Shown here: positions 8,278-17,639 of the stretch, piece by piece | Position numbering within the stretch: the stretch's first letter is position 1 | Layout: each line of letters starts with the position of its first letter | Notes under the pieces: generated by a model | What the model was told of the DNA's origin: nothing | Databases searched by the model: none | What the model saw: the letters and a program-made list of their open reading frames with translations, nothing else | Program-made: the position numbers and the translations under genes | NCBI RefSeq assembly: GCF_000807925.1 | Contig: NZ_JRVC01000011.1 | Coordinates: 1 to 64,000 of the forward strand | Direction: 5' to 3' | Length of the DNA: 64,000 nucleotides | From: Novosphingobium subterraneum | GTDB lineage: Bacteria; Pseudomonadota; Alphaproteobacteria; Sphingomonadales; Sphingomonadaceae

Positions 8278-9720
8278 TTAACGAAACGGCGGTTCGTTAA
8301 AGGCGCGCAGCTTGCGGCTGTGGAGGCGGGGGCCTTCCTGTCGTAGCAGGTCACAAGCGGTCGTGCCGATGGCGAGATGGGCGGCGATGGCTTCCTCGTA
8401 GAAGCGGTTCGCCTGGCCCGGCAGTTTGATCTCCCCGTGCAGAGGCTTGTCCGAGACGCACAACAGGGTGCCGTAGGGCACGCGGAAGCGATAGCCCTGC
8501 GCGGCGATCGTGGCGCTCTCCATGTCGATGCCTACAGCCCGCGATAGCGACAGGCGGCGGGCGGAATGGGTGTAGCGGAGTTCCCAATTGCGATCGTCGG
8601 TGGTGACGATCGTGCCGGTGCGCATGCGCTTCTTGAGATCGGTGCCGCCTTCGCCTGACACGAGCTCCGCCGCCTTCTGCAGTGCCACCTGCACTTCGGC
8701 AATTGCGGGAATAGGGATTTCGGGCGGCAGGACGGGATCAAGCACGTGGTCATCGCGCAGATAGGCGTGGGCGAGGACGTAGTCGCCGATCTTCTGGGTC
8801 GGCCGTAAGCCGCCGCAATGACCGATCATCAGCCAAGCCTCGGGGCGCAGCACCGCGAGGTGGTCGCAAATCGTCTTGGCGTTGGAGGGGCCGACTCCGA
8901 TGTTCACCAGCGTGATGCCCGACTTGTCCGGCGCCACGAGGTGGTACGCGGGCATCTGATGACGCCGCCAGGCGGTGTCGGACAGGCGGGCGCGGGCATT
9001 CTCGGTTCGTGCATCCAGGGAAAGGCCGCCCGCGCCGGTGAGGGCGATGAAATTCTCGCCATCGATCTGCTGCGCGGCCCAATCGACGAACTCGTCGACA
9101 TAGCGGTGATAGTTGGTGAACAGGATGTAGCGCTGGAAATCGTCGATCTGCGTCCCGGTATAATGCGCCAGGCGGGCGAGACTGAAATCGGTGCGCAAGC
9201 CGTCAAACAGTGACAGCGGCAGCGGGCCATCGCCCACGTCATAATCGGCATCCGCGATTTCGTCGCCGATGTGGGCTAGGTCGGTGGCGGGGAAGTGCTG
9301 CGCCAGTTCCTGCGGGTTTATACGGCCGATCTGGGCGCCATAGGCACCGTCGAGCACATAGGGGAAGGGTATTTCCTGCCGCGAGGGGCGGACCGCGATC
9401 TCGACCTCGAAGCCTTCGCGGATCAGGTCGATCTGCTCCTTCAGGTAATCGTCGAACAGCGCGGGCCGCGTGACCGTGCACGAATAGTCACCACGCTGGG
9501 TGAGACGTCCGAACGCCCTCCCTGTCGATTCATGGCTTGGCTCCGCATTGAGGCGGACGTGCAGTTCGGGGTAGCAGTAGCTGCCGTCGGTCCGCCGCTG
9601 AGACGGGGGCAGGGTGCCGTGGTTGGCGTAGTCCGCTATGTCGGCCCTGAGCGTGGCGACGGCGTTGTCGTAGATGCGGGAAAGTTCGGCGACGATCGTT
9701 TCAGTTGTTTCCATCCCCAC
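8278..9720 (-). CDS. amn: AMP nucleosidase
   Basis: Hydrolyses AMP to adenine and ribose 5-phosphate. At 480 residues it has the length of Amn and its two parts: an N-terminal Amn-specific region and a C-terminal nucleoside-phosphorylase fold with VNIGVGPSNAKTICDHLAVL near residues 280-300, MIGHCGGLR near 310 and GIDMESATIAAQGYR near 415. The annotated start is GTG at 9720; an ATG two codons later (9714) is equally plausible. An 8-base inverted repeat TTAACGAA/TTCGTTAA (8278-8300) covers its last codons. Confidence 0.92.
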   Translation of the reverse strand: MGMETTETIVAELSRIYDNAVATLRADIADYANHGTLPPSQRRTDGSYCYPELHVRLNAEPSHESTGRAFGRLTQRGDYSCTVTRPALFDDYLKEQIDLIREGFEVEIAVRPSRQEIPFPYVLDGAYGAQIGRINPQELAQHFPATDLAHIGDEIADADYDVGDGPLPLSLFDGLRTDFSLARLAHYTGTQIDDFQRYILFTNYHRYVDEFVDWAAQQIDGENFIALTGAGGLSLDARTENARARLSDTAWRRHQMPAYHLVAPDKSGITLVNIGVGPSNAKTICDHLAVLRPEAWLMIGHCGGLRPTQKIGDYVLAHAYLRDDHVLDPVLPPEIPIPAIAEVQVALQKAAELVSGEGGTDLKKRMRTGTIVTTDDRNWELRYTHSARRLSLSRAVGIDMESATIAAQGYRFRVPYGTLLCVSDKPLHGEIKLPGQANRFYEEAIAAHLAIGTTACDLLRQEGPRLHSRKLRAFNEPPFR

Positions 9721-9847
9721 TTGTCTAGCGCGGCTGCGTGTCCCTGCAAAGACACAGCCATGCGCACGAAGTCAGCAATCCAAACAGGTCTTGCGCCTTG
9801 CAGGCGTTCGAATGATAACGCTGTCAAATATTGGGAGAACCACGAAG

Positions 9848-10843
9848 ATGCGCCTTGGATTGAGTTCGCTTGCGATAATCGCGCTGATGGGAGCCGGCTC
9901 GGCCTCGGCCCAGAACACCACTGCCGCCGTGGCACCGATCATTGATGTTCACATGCACGCCATGGCCGAAGCGCCCTGGGCCACGCCCGTTTGCCCGAAT
10001 CAGGCGCGCTTCGAAGCCTCGGATCCGAAGAATGGACCCGAAGCACCGTTCGGCTGGTCCAGCGAGGAGTGTTCGCCCAAGCTCTATCCGGCACCCAAGG
10101 GCGAGTACATGAAGGCAGTCCTGGCCGAGATGGAGCGCCTCAATGTGCGCGGCGTCGTCTTCGGCGATGTCGAGGCGGTGAAGACTTGGCAGGCGGCGGC
10201 GCCGGCGCGCGTCATTCCAGGAACTGCTTTCGGCCGGGTCGAAGGCGGGGATCCAGCCAATCAGCTCAAGATGCTGGAGGTTGCCTTCACCAAGGAGGGC
10301 TTCAAGGTCATGGGTGAGATCGGCTTGCAGTACGAAGGCATCTCGCCATCGGACATGCGCGTCGATCAGTACTTCGCGCTGGCAGAGAAGCTGGACATTC
10401 CGGTGGCGATACACATGGGCACGGGCGGTTCTGGCCGCGCCAACATTGCGATGCCGACGTATCGCGGCTCGATGGGCAACCCGCTGTTGCTGGAGGAATT
10501 GCTGGCGCGACATCCGAAGCTGCGGGTGCAGGTGATGCATGCCGGGTATCCGATGATCGACAACATGCTGACGCTGCTGCAGGCCAACAGCCACGTCTAT
10601 GTCGATATTGCCGGACTGATCTGGAGCTACCCGCGCAAGGACGTGAACCGCTACATCGAGCGGCTGGTCGATGCGGGCTTTGGCGACCGCGTGTTGTACG
10701 GGACGGACCAGCTCGCATGGCCTGGGCTGATGGCTTACTCGATCGGGCTGATCCAGAACGCGGACTATCTGAGCCCAGAGCAGAAGCGCGACATTCTCTA
10801 CAACAATGCCGCGCGCTTCCTGCGGCTGGAACCCGCGAAGTAA
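9848..10843 (+). CDS. Secreted amidohydrolase (Amidohydro_2 type)
   Basis: A 331-residue metal-dependent hydrolase with a TIM-barrel fold. A signal peptide ends near ASAQN (residue 22), so the protein is exported. Metal-ligand motifs are visible: the HxH in IDVHMHAM near 34-41, the His in MGTGGSG context near 195, MHAGYP near 234 and the Asp in YGTDQLAWP near 286. The ATG at 9848 begins the signal peptide; longer in-frame extensions upstream have no coding support. The substrate is unknown. The gene is monocistronic, facing the rplI operon. Confidence 0.83.
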   Translation: MRLGLSSLAIIALMGAGSASAQNTTAAVAPIIDVHMHAMAEAPWATPVCPNQARFEASDPKNGPEAPFGWSSEECSPKLYPAPKGEYMKAVLAEMERLNVRGVVFGDVEAVKTWQAAAPARVIPGTAFGRVEGGDPANQLKMLEVAFTKEGFKVMGEIGLQYEGISPSDMRVDQYFALAEKLDIPVAIHMGTGGSGRANIAMPTYRGSMGNPLLLEELLARHPKLRVQVMHAGYPMIDNMLTLLQANSHVYVDIAGLIWSYPRKDVNRYIERLVDAGFGDRVLYGTDQLAWPGLMAYSIGLIQNADYLSPEQKRDILYNNAARFLRLEPAK

Positions 10844-10849
10844 GGCCAA

Positions 10850-10879
10850 AGAAAAAGGGGCGCCCCGAAGGACGCCCCC
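10850..10879 (-). terminator. Intrinsic terminator of the rpsF-rpsR-rplI operon
   Basis: Read on the minus strand, GGGGCGTCC and GGGGCGCCCC form a GC-rich stem with a TTC loop, followed by TTTTTCTTT. On the plus strand the same stem ends the amidohydrolase transcript without a T-tract. Confidence 0.88.
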
Positions 10880-10907
10880 AATTCTGTTGCCAAAAAGCGA
10901 TGAAGCC

Positions 10908-11507
10908 TCACGCTTCGGTCGCTTCCTCGCCGCCTTCCAGCAGCTCGGCCGGGATTTCGCCCGGTTCTGCGTTCGGATCGTAGGCTTCGGTGAAGCCGCC
11001 GGTCTCGTTGTCGAACATCGCGTCGATGACGTTGACGCCCTTCGACTGCAGTTCGGCTTCGTCGGGCGAACGCGCGACGTTGACCTTGACGTTCACCGAG
11101 ACTTCCGGGTGCAGCGAGACCTTGACGTCGTAGACGCCGAGGGTCTTGATCGGGCGTTCGAGCACGATCATGGCCTTGCTGACCTTGGCGCCCTGTTCGA
11201 CCAGAGCGTCGGCGATGTCGCGAACCGAGACCGAGCCGTAAAGCTGGCCAGCGTTCGAAGCGGCGCGGATGAGCACGACTTCCTTGCCTTCGACGTTGCC
11301 CGATTCATTCTGGGCGTCTTCGCGGCGGGCGGCGTTTTCGGCTTCGATGCGGGCGCGGTTGGCTTCGAAGACCTTGCGGTTGGCTTCGTTGGCGCGCAGG
11401 GCCTTCTTGTTGGGAAGAAGGAAGTTGCGGGCGTAGCCGTCCTTCACGGTGACTTCGTCACCGATCGAACCCAGCTTCTCGATGCGCTCGAGCAGGATGA
11501 TCTGCAT
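10908..11507 (-). CDS. rplI: 50S ribosomal protein L9
   Basis: L9 bridges ribosomes through a two-domain rod and limits frameshifting. The N-terminal domain is clear: [17 protein letters not shown], then [17 protein letters not shown] near 20-38. The C-terminal domain contains [16 protein letters not shown] near residue 119. At 199 residues it is about 50 longer than E. coli L9, because of an acidic C-terminal extension starting near residue 150. It is last in the rpsF-rpsR-rplI operon. Confidence 0.97.
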   Translation of the reverse strand: MQIILLERIEKLGSIGDEVTVKDGYARNFLLPNKKALRANEANRKVFEANRARIEAENAARREDAQNESGNVEGKEVVLIRAASNAGQLYGSVSVRDIADALVEQGAKVSKAMIVLERPIKTLGVYDVKVSLHPEVSVNVKVNVARSPDEAELQSKGVNVIDAMFDNETGGFTEAYDPNAEPGEIPAELLEGGEEATEA

Positions 11508-11519
11508 GGGTAGCGCTCC

Positions 11520-11744
11520 TTACTTCACGATGTAGGGCAGGAGGCCGATGTGCCGGGCGCGCTTGATCGCCTGGCTCAGCTCACGCTGCTTCTTCGCCGA
11601 AACGGCGGTGATGCGCGACGGAACGATCTTGCCACGCTCGGACATGAAGCCCTGCAGCAGGCGCACGTCCTTGTAGTCGATCTTCGGCGCGTTCTTGCCC
11701 GAGAACGGGCAGCTCTTGCGGCGACGGAAAAACGGACGAGCCAT
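11520..11744 (-). CDS. rpsR: 30S ribosomal protein S18
   Basis: Small-subunit platform protein that dimerises with S6. The 74 residues contain the S18 signature: [19 protein letters not shown] near 12-30, then [30 protein letters not shown]. It lies between rpsF and rplI on the minus strand, with short gaps (3 and 12 bases) that indicate an operon. Confidence 0.97.
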   Translation of the reverse strand: MARPFFRRRKSCPFSGKNAPKIDYKDVRLLQGFMSERGKIVPSRITAVSAKKQRELSQAIKRARHIGLLPYIVK

Positions 11745-11747
11745 GTC

Positions 11748-12110
11748 TTATTCCCCTTCGCGTTCGCGGCGACGGCTGCGCTCGCGATCGTTCTTGCGCA
11801 TCATCACGGACGGGCCGGCTTCATGCTCGTCAACGCGGACGGTCATGTAGCGGATCACGTCTTCGTTGATCTGCGTCTGACGCTCGAGCTCGGCGATCAC
11901 GTCGCCCGAAGCTTCGATGTTCAGCAGCACGAAGTGCGCCTTGCGGTTCTTCTGGATCTTGTATGCCAGCGAACGGAGGCCCCAGGTCTCGGTCTTGGTG
12001 ACCTTGCCGTTGTTGCTCTCGACGATTTCGGTGGCGGCGGCCGCGAGCGTATCAACCTGAGCCTGGCTCAGATCCTGGCGCGCGAGAAAGACATGCTCGT
12101 AAAGCGGCAT
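11748..12110 (-). CDS. rpsF: 30S ribosomal protein S6
   Basis: S6 binds the central domain of 16S rRNA as a heterodimer with S18. The 120-residue protein starts [15 protein letters not shown] and carries [25 protein letters not shown] near 43-67. Its C-terminus is basic and Arg/Glu-rich (RERSRRRER), a common extension in alphaproteobacteria. It is the first gene of the minus-strand ribosomal operon. Confidence 0.97.
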   Translation of the reverse strand: MPLYEHVFLARQDLSQAQVDTLAAAATEIVESNNGKVTKTETWGLRSLAYKIQKNRKAHFVLLNIEASGDVIAELERQTQINEDVIRYMTVRVDEHEAGPSVMMRKNDRERSRRREREGE

Positions 12111-12240
12111 GCTTCGTGCTTCCTTATCTAACTAACCGATCGCTGGCTTGTCCGCGGGATTGCGGGGCCCCTCCGGCTTTCTTCGGTTTTCACGGGACAT
12201 CCCGCGAAGGGGCGGCGCATAGCGATTCTGGCGTGGAAAG
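12111..12240 (-). promoter_or_regulatory. Structured leader of rpsF (possible S6:S18 autoregulatory site)
   Basis: About 130 bases precede rpsF, with complementary G/C-rich segments (CCCGCGG-type and GGGATG...TCCCG-type repeats around 12150-12210) and two CCG triplets. In many bacteria an rpsF leader hairpin with a bulged CCG binds the S6:S18 dimer. The match here is only suggestive. Confidence 0.25.
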
Positions 12241-12318
12241 CAAGCCTGAACTTGGTCGGCAGTGGCTTGCCAAGGCCTGATGACTTGCCTTTAATCGCTC
12301 CATTAAGGGAGATGCAGG

Positions 12319-13095
12319 ATGCTGGTCAAAGTCGAACGCCACGATGCCGTGGCCGTGGTTACGCTCAACCGCCCGGAAGCGATGAACGCCTTGTCTTCGG
12401 CTATGCGCGCCGAACTGGCGCAGGTGATGCGCGATGTCGATGCGGACGAAAGCATCCGCGCGGTCGTGCTGACGGGAGCAGGGGAGCGTGCGTTCACGGC
12501 TGGGCTCGATCTCAAGGAGCTTGGGTCCGATACCTCGAAGCTGGGCGATGCCAACGCCGGTGAGGCCGAACGCAATCCGGTCAAGGCGGTGGAGCAGTGC
12601 CGCAAACCGGTGATCGGTGCGATCAATGGTTTGGCCATCACCGGTGGCTTCGAACTGGCGCTGGCATGTGATGTGCTGATCGCCAGCCAGAATGCGCGCT
12701 TTGCCGATACCCATGCGCGCGTCGGAATCATGCCCGGCTGGGGGCTCTCGCAGAAGCTCTCGCGGATGATTGGCATTTCGCGAGCGAAAGAGCTGTCGCT
12801 GACGGGCAACTTCATCAGTGCGGATCAGGCCTGCGCCTGGGGGCTGGTGAACCGCGTGGTTCCGACAGCAGACCTCCTGTCCACATGCATTGCGCTGGCG
12901 CAGGACATGGCAAGCATCGAGCCGCGTATGACAACGGCTTACAAGGCCTTGATCGACGACGGCTACGCCTTGGCCTTCGCTGAGGCACTGGCGCTTGAAG
13001 GCCAGGTCTCCCGAGCAATGAACGGGAAGGTCGATGCGAGGCAAGTCGAAGCGCGCCGCCGCGAGGTAATGGAGCGGGGCCGCGCGCAGGGGTAA
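12319..13095 (+). CDS. Enoyl-CoA hydratase/isomerase (crotonase) family protein
   Basis: A 258-residue crotonase-fold protein. The oxyanion-hole segments are seen at AGLDLKELG (near residue 61) and NGLAITGGFELALACD (near 103-118). The second catalytic glutamate position is kept (RAKELSLTG near 157), but the first position, in the ADTHARVG segment near 135, holds His instead of Glu. The protein may therefore catalyse another crotonase reaction than hydration. The ATG is preceded by AAGGGAG. It is divergent from rpsF. Confidence 0.85.
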   Translation: MLVKVERHDAVAVVTLNRPEAMNALSSAMRAELAQVMRDVDADESIRAVVLTGAGERAFTAGLDLKELGSDTSKLGDANAGEAERNPVKAVEQCRKPVIGAINGLAITGGFELALACDVLIASQNARFADTHARVGIMPGWGLSQKLSRMIGISRAKELSLTGNFISADQACAWGLVNRVVPTADLLSTCIALAQDMASIEPRMTTAYKALIDDGYALAFAEALALEGQVSRAMNGKVDARQVEARRREVMERGRAQG

Positions 13096-13116
13096 GGGGG
13101 CCGCCGGCCATGCTCG

Positions 13117-14274
13117 TCAGAAGCGCGCAGGCGAAACCGGCGGGGCAGCAGAGGCGGTCTGCTTCAATGGGGCGCCACAGAACAGGATCGAGGTCAGGTT
13201 TGTGGTGCGGACGGCGAGGTAGCTCAAGACCGCCAGCAGCAGGACAGCGCCGGCGCTGACCAGCCATTGGGCCTCGGCCGGCAGGGGTAGTGACCGTGCC
13301 TGCGGCAGGACGATCATCGCCCAGACCAGGTGGAAGAGATAGATCGCCAGTGCGCCGTTGACGAAGAAGGTCACGACCTTGCTCGGTCCTCTCACTGCCC
13401 AGGCCAGCAGGCGAAACAGCGCAAGCGACATGAGATAGGCCAGCGGCAGTTCGAGCGCGCGCAGCGCCAGCGTCCCGGCGAGGTCAGGATAGATTTCCTT
13501 GCCCAGCGCAGGTCGCATAAGCGGATCGAGCGGGACGTAGGGTACCAGCAGCACTGCGATGCCGGGAATGATCCAGCGGCTGCGCAGCGCGAAGATATGC
13601 TCGCCAAGCTGGCCGTGCCAGGCCACCACACCAAGCGCGAACCCCGCGGCGTGGAACACGTATTGCTGCCACAGCAGGGTCTCGCTCGGCGCGTTCGGGA
13701 TCGGCGGGACCTGTTCGATTGCGTAACGCAACAGGCCCCACAGCGCGAGCGAGGCCAGCAAGACCAGCCCTCCGGGGCCTTCGAGCAGCATGGCGCGCCG
13801 GACACCGGAGCCGGGCTTCAAGCGCTGCATCGGCATGGCGGCATAGGTGACGCAGAAGCCCAGCAGCACGACCAGAAACCAAAGGTGATCGAGCGCCAGG
13901 GGCAGTCCGAGAAAGGTCGGCGATGCCTTGTGCAGTAGCAGGTCCTGCAAGCGGAACTGCACCGCGCCGAGTGTGATAAGGCTCGCCGCGAATGGCAGGC
14001 CAAGCCGCCGGGCCCGCTCCGCCAGCCACGCTTTCGTGCCTTTCCGTTCGCGGATCATGCCTGCAAAATACCCGGCCAGCATGAAGAAGGCGAACATGCG
14101 GAACACGTGTGTCAGCGAGGCCCAGCCACCGATCACCAGCGATTGCTGGAAGTCTGTTGCGGGCGGTGCGCTCTCGAAGATCGCCTTGGTCGCGACGTGA
14201 AAAGGCAGGCCCAGCAGCAGCAGCAAGGCACGGGCGGCATCGAGATGGTGCAGGCGTTTCGCGGGCGAGGACAT
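13117..14274 (-). CDS. Acyltransferase 3 family membrane protein
   Basis: A 385-residue integral membrane protein of the acyltransferase-3/OpgC type, which moves acyl or succinyl groups onto periplasmic sugars or lipids. The N-terminal RLHHLDAARALLLLLGLPFHV carries the catalytic-type His before the first membrane span. About ten hydrophobic spans follow, including FMLAGYFAGMIRERKG near 62-77, a family hallmark. It resembles the glucan-modifying subgroup, but the substrate cannot be read from sequence. Confidence 0.82.
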   Translation of the reverse strand: MSSPAKRLHHLDAARALLLLLGLPFHVATKAIFESAPPATDFQQSLVIGGWASLTHVFRMFAFFMLAGYFAGMIRERKGTKAWLAERARRLGLPFAASLITLGAVQFRLQDLLLHKASPTFLGLPLALDHLWFLVVLLGFCVTYAAMPMQRLKPGSGVRRAMLLEGPGGLVLLASLALWGLLRYAIEQVPPIPNAPSETLLWQQYVFHAAGFALGVVAWHGQLGEHIFALRSRWIIPGIAVLLVPYVPLDPLMRPALGKEIYPDLAGTLALRALELPLAYLMSLALFRLLAWAVRGPSKVVTFFVNGALAIYLFHLVWAMIVLPQARSLPLPAEAQWLVSAGAVLLLAVLSYLAVRTTNLTSILFCGAPLKQTASAAPPVSPARF

Positions 14275-14429
14275 CGTCGCGCTCTAGCGGTTCCCGCCCG
14301 TCTAAGCGAGATAGGCATTCCTATCGGTGGCATCGTCGACGGGCGGACGGCGTTAGGGTGAAAGTAACCACCGCCGTTTAGCCTGAGACGCTGAAAATCC
14401 TGCAACTTTTGCTTGAACGAAACTGTCTG

Positions 14430-16601
14430 ATGGTCAGAGGCATATTCAGGGGCCTGGTAAAGCCGGGGGCAGTAGCAAGCGCTGACTGCCCTTCCGCGAA
14501 GCCCCCTGCCGGCTCTCCGGCCATGGATCATGTCGATTCAGCGGTCCGGCTTGCGGTTCTGGACGGGTTCGAAGAGGGCGGTCTGGGCTGGCTTTGGGCC
14601 ACGGACGGCGAAGGCCGGTTGAGCTATATCACGCAGACGATTCTCGACCATGCACAGTCGTATATCGGGCGCCCTTTTCCGAGCGTGGTCGAAACCGACA
14701 ACAGCGCCGCCGCAGGCCAGCCATCGCGTTCCCTGGCTTTCCAGTTCTCTGCCCACAGCCGGATATCGGATGTCATCGTGCGCTTTGCCGTCCGCCGTGA
14801 TGACCAGCGTTGGTGGTCCTTGTCCGGACAGCCAAGGTACACGCCGGAAGGCACATTCACCGGTTACGTGGGCTTTGCCCGTGACGTGACGCAGGAATAT
14901 GCGCGGCAACGCGAGGATGAGCGCGCCGCCGAATTCGATTCACTCACCGGTCTTTTCAACCGGCATCGCATGACGCGCAGGTTGGATGCCATACTGGCGG
15001 CCTATCGCGCTTCCGGCCGCTGCTGCAGCTTGCTGATGCTCGATCTCGACAAGTTCAAGCACGTCAACGATACGATGGGCCATCCCGCCGGGGACGAACT
15101 GCTGCGCCAGGTGGCCGAACGCCTGCGCAAGGTAGTCGGGGATCGTGGCGATATCGGCCGCCTCGGCGGTGACGAGTTCCAGGTCATCCTGCCCGACATC
15201 GAAGATCGTGGCCGTTTGGGCGAGCTGGCCTCCAAGCTGATCCAGATGATCTCGCAGCCATATGCCATCGAAGGCAAGCGTGCAGTCATCGGCACTTCGG
15301 TTGGTGTTGCCGTGGCGCCGCACGATGGCGAGGACCGCGAAGCGCTGGTGGCATCGGCCGACCTTGCGCTCTATGCCGCCAAGAACGGCGGTCGGGGGCA
15401 ATTCCGCTTCTTTTCGGCCGAGCTCAAGGACGAGGCGCAGGAGCGCACGATCCTCACCGAAGATCTGCGGGAAGCACTGGGGCGCGGTGAACTGGAACTG
15501 CATTACCAGCCTGTCGTCCGGATCGCCGACAACTACGTGGTGGGATTCGAGGCGCTGATGCGCTGGAATCATCCCGAACGGGGACCCATCGCGCCTTCGG
15601 TGTTCATTCCGATCGCCGAAGAGAGCAACCTCATCGTTCCCTTGGGGGAATGGGCCTTGCGGCAGGCTTGCGCCGATGCAGCCCAGTGGCCGGACAATGT
15701 GCGCTTGTCGGTCAACGTCTCGGCCGTGCAGTTTGCCGTGTCCGGTTTCGTCAATGCAGTGGCGTCTGCAGTGGCGACGAGCGGGATCGATCCGGAGCGT
15801 CTGGAGCTCGAACTGACCGAAACCGTGTTCATGCGGGACAGCGAAGCGGTTGACGAGGTGTTTGCGTCGCTGAAAGGGCTGGGTGTGCGCCTTGCCCTCG
15901 ATGACTTCGGAACGGGCTACTCCTCGCTCAGCTATCTGCGTTCGGCTCCGTTCGACAAGCTCAAGATCGACCGCAGCTTTGTCGAGACTTGTGCGGCTAA
16001 GGACAACAACAGCGCCAAGATCATCTCCGCGATCATCGGTCTGGCCGAGGCGCTCGGCATGGAGACGACGGTTGAAGGCGTCGAGGCGTTCGACCAGCTC
16101 GACGTGGTGAAGAAGCGGGGGGCCAAGCTCGTGCAGGGACACCTGTTTGCCCGTGCCATGCCTCTGGCCGAGGTGGAGGCAAAACTCGAGAGCGGCGATC
16201 TGAAGCTAGAGCCCAACGGTCCGAAGCGGCATCGCCCGGAGAGAAGGTCGGTATTCCGCCGCGTGACAGTGATCCATGAGGACCACCGCTACGAAGCCGT
16301 CATGCGCGACCTTTCTCGTACCGGTGCGCGGATCGACGGCTTGCTCGGCGTGCCGGTAGGGACCAGCCTTGTCGTCGACCTGGGCGGGGGGCAGCTGGTC
16401 GTCTCTATGGTGGTGCGTTCGGAGGAGGCGGTGATCGGCGTCGAATTCGAACAGCCCCTGACCAGCGATGGCGCTGGTGGCTTGTGCACACGTCACCGGG
16501 TGCCGCCATCGACGTTACAAGCTGCGGGCGCTGCTGCCGAACCGAAAGGCAAACCACGCTTCATCCAGGTTGCCGTGCCGGGCTCGCGCGAGAGAACCTG
16601 A
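14430..16601 (+). CDS. PAS-GGDEF-EAL-PilZ cyclic-di-GMP signalling protein
   Basis: A cytoplasmic c-di-GMP protein. Domains in order: a PAS-like sensor (about residues 40-160), GGDEF with an intact GRLGGDEFQV motif near 240, EAL with GFEALMRWNHP near 380 and the catalytic DDFGTGYSSLSYL and LKIDRSF motifs, and a C-terminal PilZ domain (FRRVTVI...DLSRTGARIDG near 610-640) that should bind c-di-GMP. There is no RxxD inhibitory site five residues before GGDEF. Catalytic residues for synthesis and hydrolysis both appear present. The start is uncertain: TTG 14409, ATG 14430 and ATG 14523 are all in frame. A paralogue with a membrane N-terminus is at 30137. Confidence 0.9.
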   Translation: MVRGIFRGLVKPGAVASADCPSAKPPAGSPAMDHVDSAVRLAVLDGFEEGGLGWLWATDGEGRLSYITQTILDHAQSYIGRPFPSVVETDNSAAAGQPSRSLAFQFSAHSRISDVIVRFAVRRDDQRWWSLSGQPRYTPEGTFTGYVGFARDVTQEYARQREDERAAEFDSLTGLFNRHRMTRRLDAILAAYRASGRCCSLLMLDLDKFKHVNDTMGHPAGDELLRQVAERLRKVVGDRGDIGRLGGDEFQVILPDIEDRGRLGELASKLIQMISQPYAIEGKRAVIGTSVGVAVAPHDGEDREALVASADLALYAAKNGGRGQFRFFSAELKDEAQERTILTEDLREALGRGELELHYQPVVRIADNYVVGFEALMRWNHPERGPIAPSVFIPIAEESNLIVPLGEWALRQACADAAQWPDNVRLSVNVSAVQFAVSGFVNAVASAVATSGIDPERLELELTETVFMRDSEAVDEVFASLKGLGVRLALDDFGTGYSSLSYLRSAPFDKLKIDRSFVETCAAKDNNSAKIISAIIGLAEALGMETTVEGVEAFDQLDVVKKRGAKLVQGHLFARAMPLAEVEAKLESGDLKLEPNGPKRHRPERRSVFRRVTVIHEDHRYEAVMRDLSRTGARIDGLLGVPVGTSLVVDLGGGQLVVSMVVRSEEAVIGVEFEQPLTSDGAGGLCTRHRVPPSTLQAAGAAAEPKGKPRFIQVAVPGSRERT

Positions 16602-16693
16602 CAAAATTGCGCTGAACGGGACCCTTGCACTCGTCTCATCGTTCCCGCACATCGCACTTTCGATTTTCCGCCTCTGCAAGGATCCCAACCAGA

Positions 16694-17635
16694 ATGCCTA
16701 CCGGCCTTGTCGCCCTGCTTGACGACGTGTCCGTCATCGCCCGTGCCGCTGCTGCCTCGCTTGACGATGTGAGTGCCGCCGCAGCTAAGGCCGGGACCAA
16801 GGCCGCAGGCGTAGTGATCGACGACGCGGCGGTGACCCCCTCATACGTGACCGAATTCACCCCGGATCGCGAACTGCCGGTCATCGCGCGCATCGCCAAG
16901 GGCAGCCTGTTCAACAAGCTGGTGATCCTGCTGCCTGCGGCACTGCTGCTAAGCGCGTTCCTGCCATGGGCGATCACGCCCCTGCTGATGGCCGGGGGGC
17001 TGTTCCTCTGCTTCGAGGGGGCGGAGAAGCTTCTGGAAAAGCTGGGGGCTGAGAAACATGGCCAGACCCTGGAAGACCAACCGGCTGACGCAGCGTCATT
17101 CGAGAATGAACGGGTTTCCGGTGCAGTGCGGACCGACCTGATCCTGTCGGCCGAGATCATGGCGATCGCCCTAGCCGAAGTGGCTGATCAGGGCATCATT
17201 CAGCAGGCGCTGATTCTGGCGCTCGTCGGTGTGGTCATCACCATCGCGGTTTATGGCACCGTCGGCTTCATCGTGAAGATGGACGATATCGGACTGCATC
17301 TTGTGAAGCGGACCTCGGCCACGGCCAAGGCCATCGGCGGGTTTCTTCTGCGAGCGATGCCAGTGTTGCTGGCAGTGCTGGCCACGGTCGGCACGGCGGC
17401 GATGCTTTGGGTCGGCGGCGGCATCATCCTCCATGGGCTGGAGGTTCTGGGCATCTCGGGGCCGGCACACCTTGCACACGAGGCGCAGGATTGGGTGGAG
17501 CATGCAACGGGCGCACTTGGTGGAGTGCTGGGCTGGCTCACCTACGCGGTGCTTTCTGCCTTGGTCGGCGTGGCGCTTGGTACGATCGTCGCCTTTGTCG
17601 TGCATGCCATAGGCAAGGCGCGCGGAAAGCACTGA
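16694..17635 (+). CDS. DUF808 (YedI-type) inner-membrane protein
   Basis: A 313-residue membrane protein of the DUF808/YedI family. The characteristic N-terminus GLVALLDDVSVIARAAAASLDDVSAAA is at residues 4-30, followed by five or six hydrophobic spans (near 72-115, 165-200, 220-250 and 280-305). No biochemical function is established for the family. ATG 16694 gives the family N-terminus; in-frame codons upstream are not supported. It converges on the PilZ gene with a 4-base gap. Confidence 0.85.
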   Translation: MPTGLVALLDDVSVIARAAAASLDDVSAAAAKAGTKAAGVVIDDAAVTPSYVTEFTPDRELPVIARIAKGSLFNKLVILLPAALLLSAFLPWAITPLLMAGGLFLCFEGAEKLLEKLGAEKHGQTLEDQPADAASFENERVSGAVRTDLILSAEIMAIALAEVADQGIIQQALILALVGVVITIAVYGTVGFIVKMDDIGLHLVKRTSATAKAIGGFLLRAMPVLLAVLATVGTAAMLWVGGGIILHGLEVLGISGPAHLAHEAQDWVEHATGALGGVLGWLTYAVLSALVGVALGTIVAFVVHAIGKARGKH

Positions 17636-17639
17636 CGCT

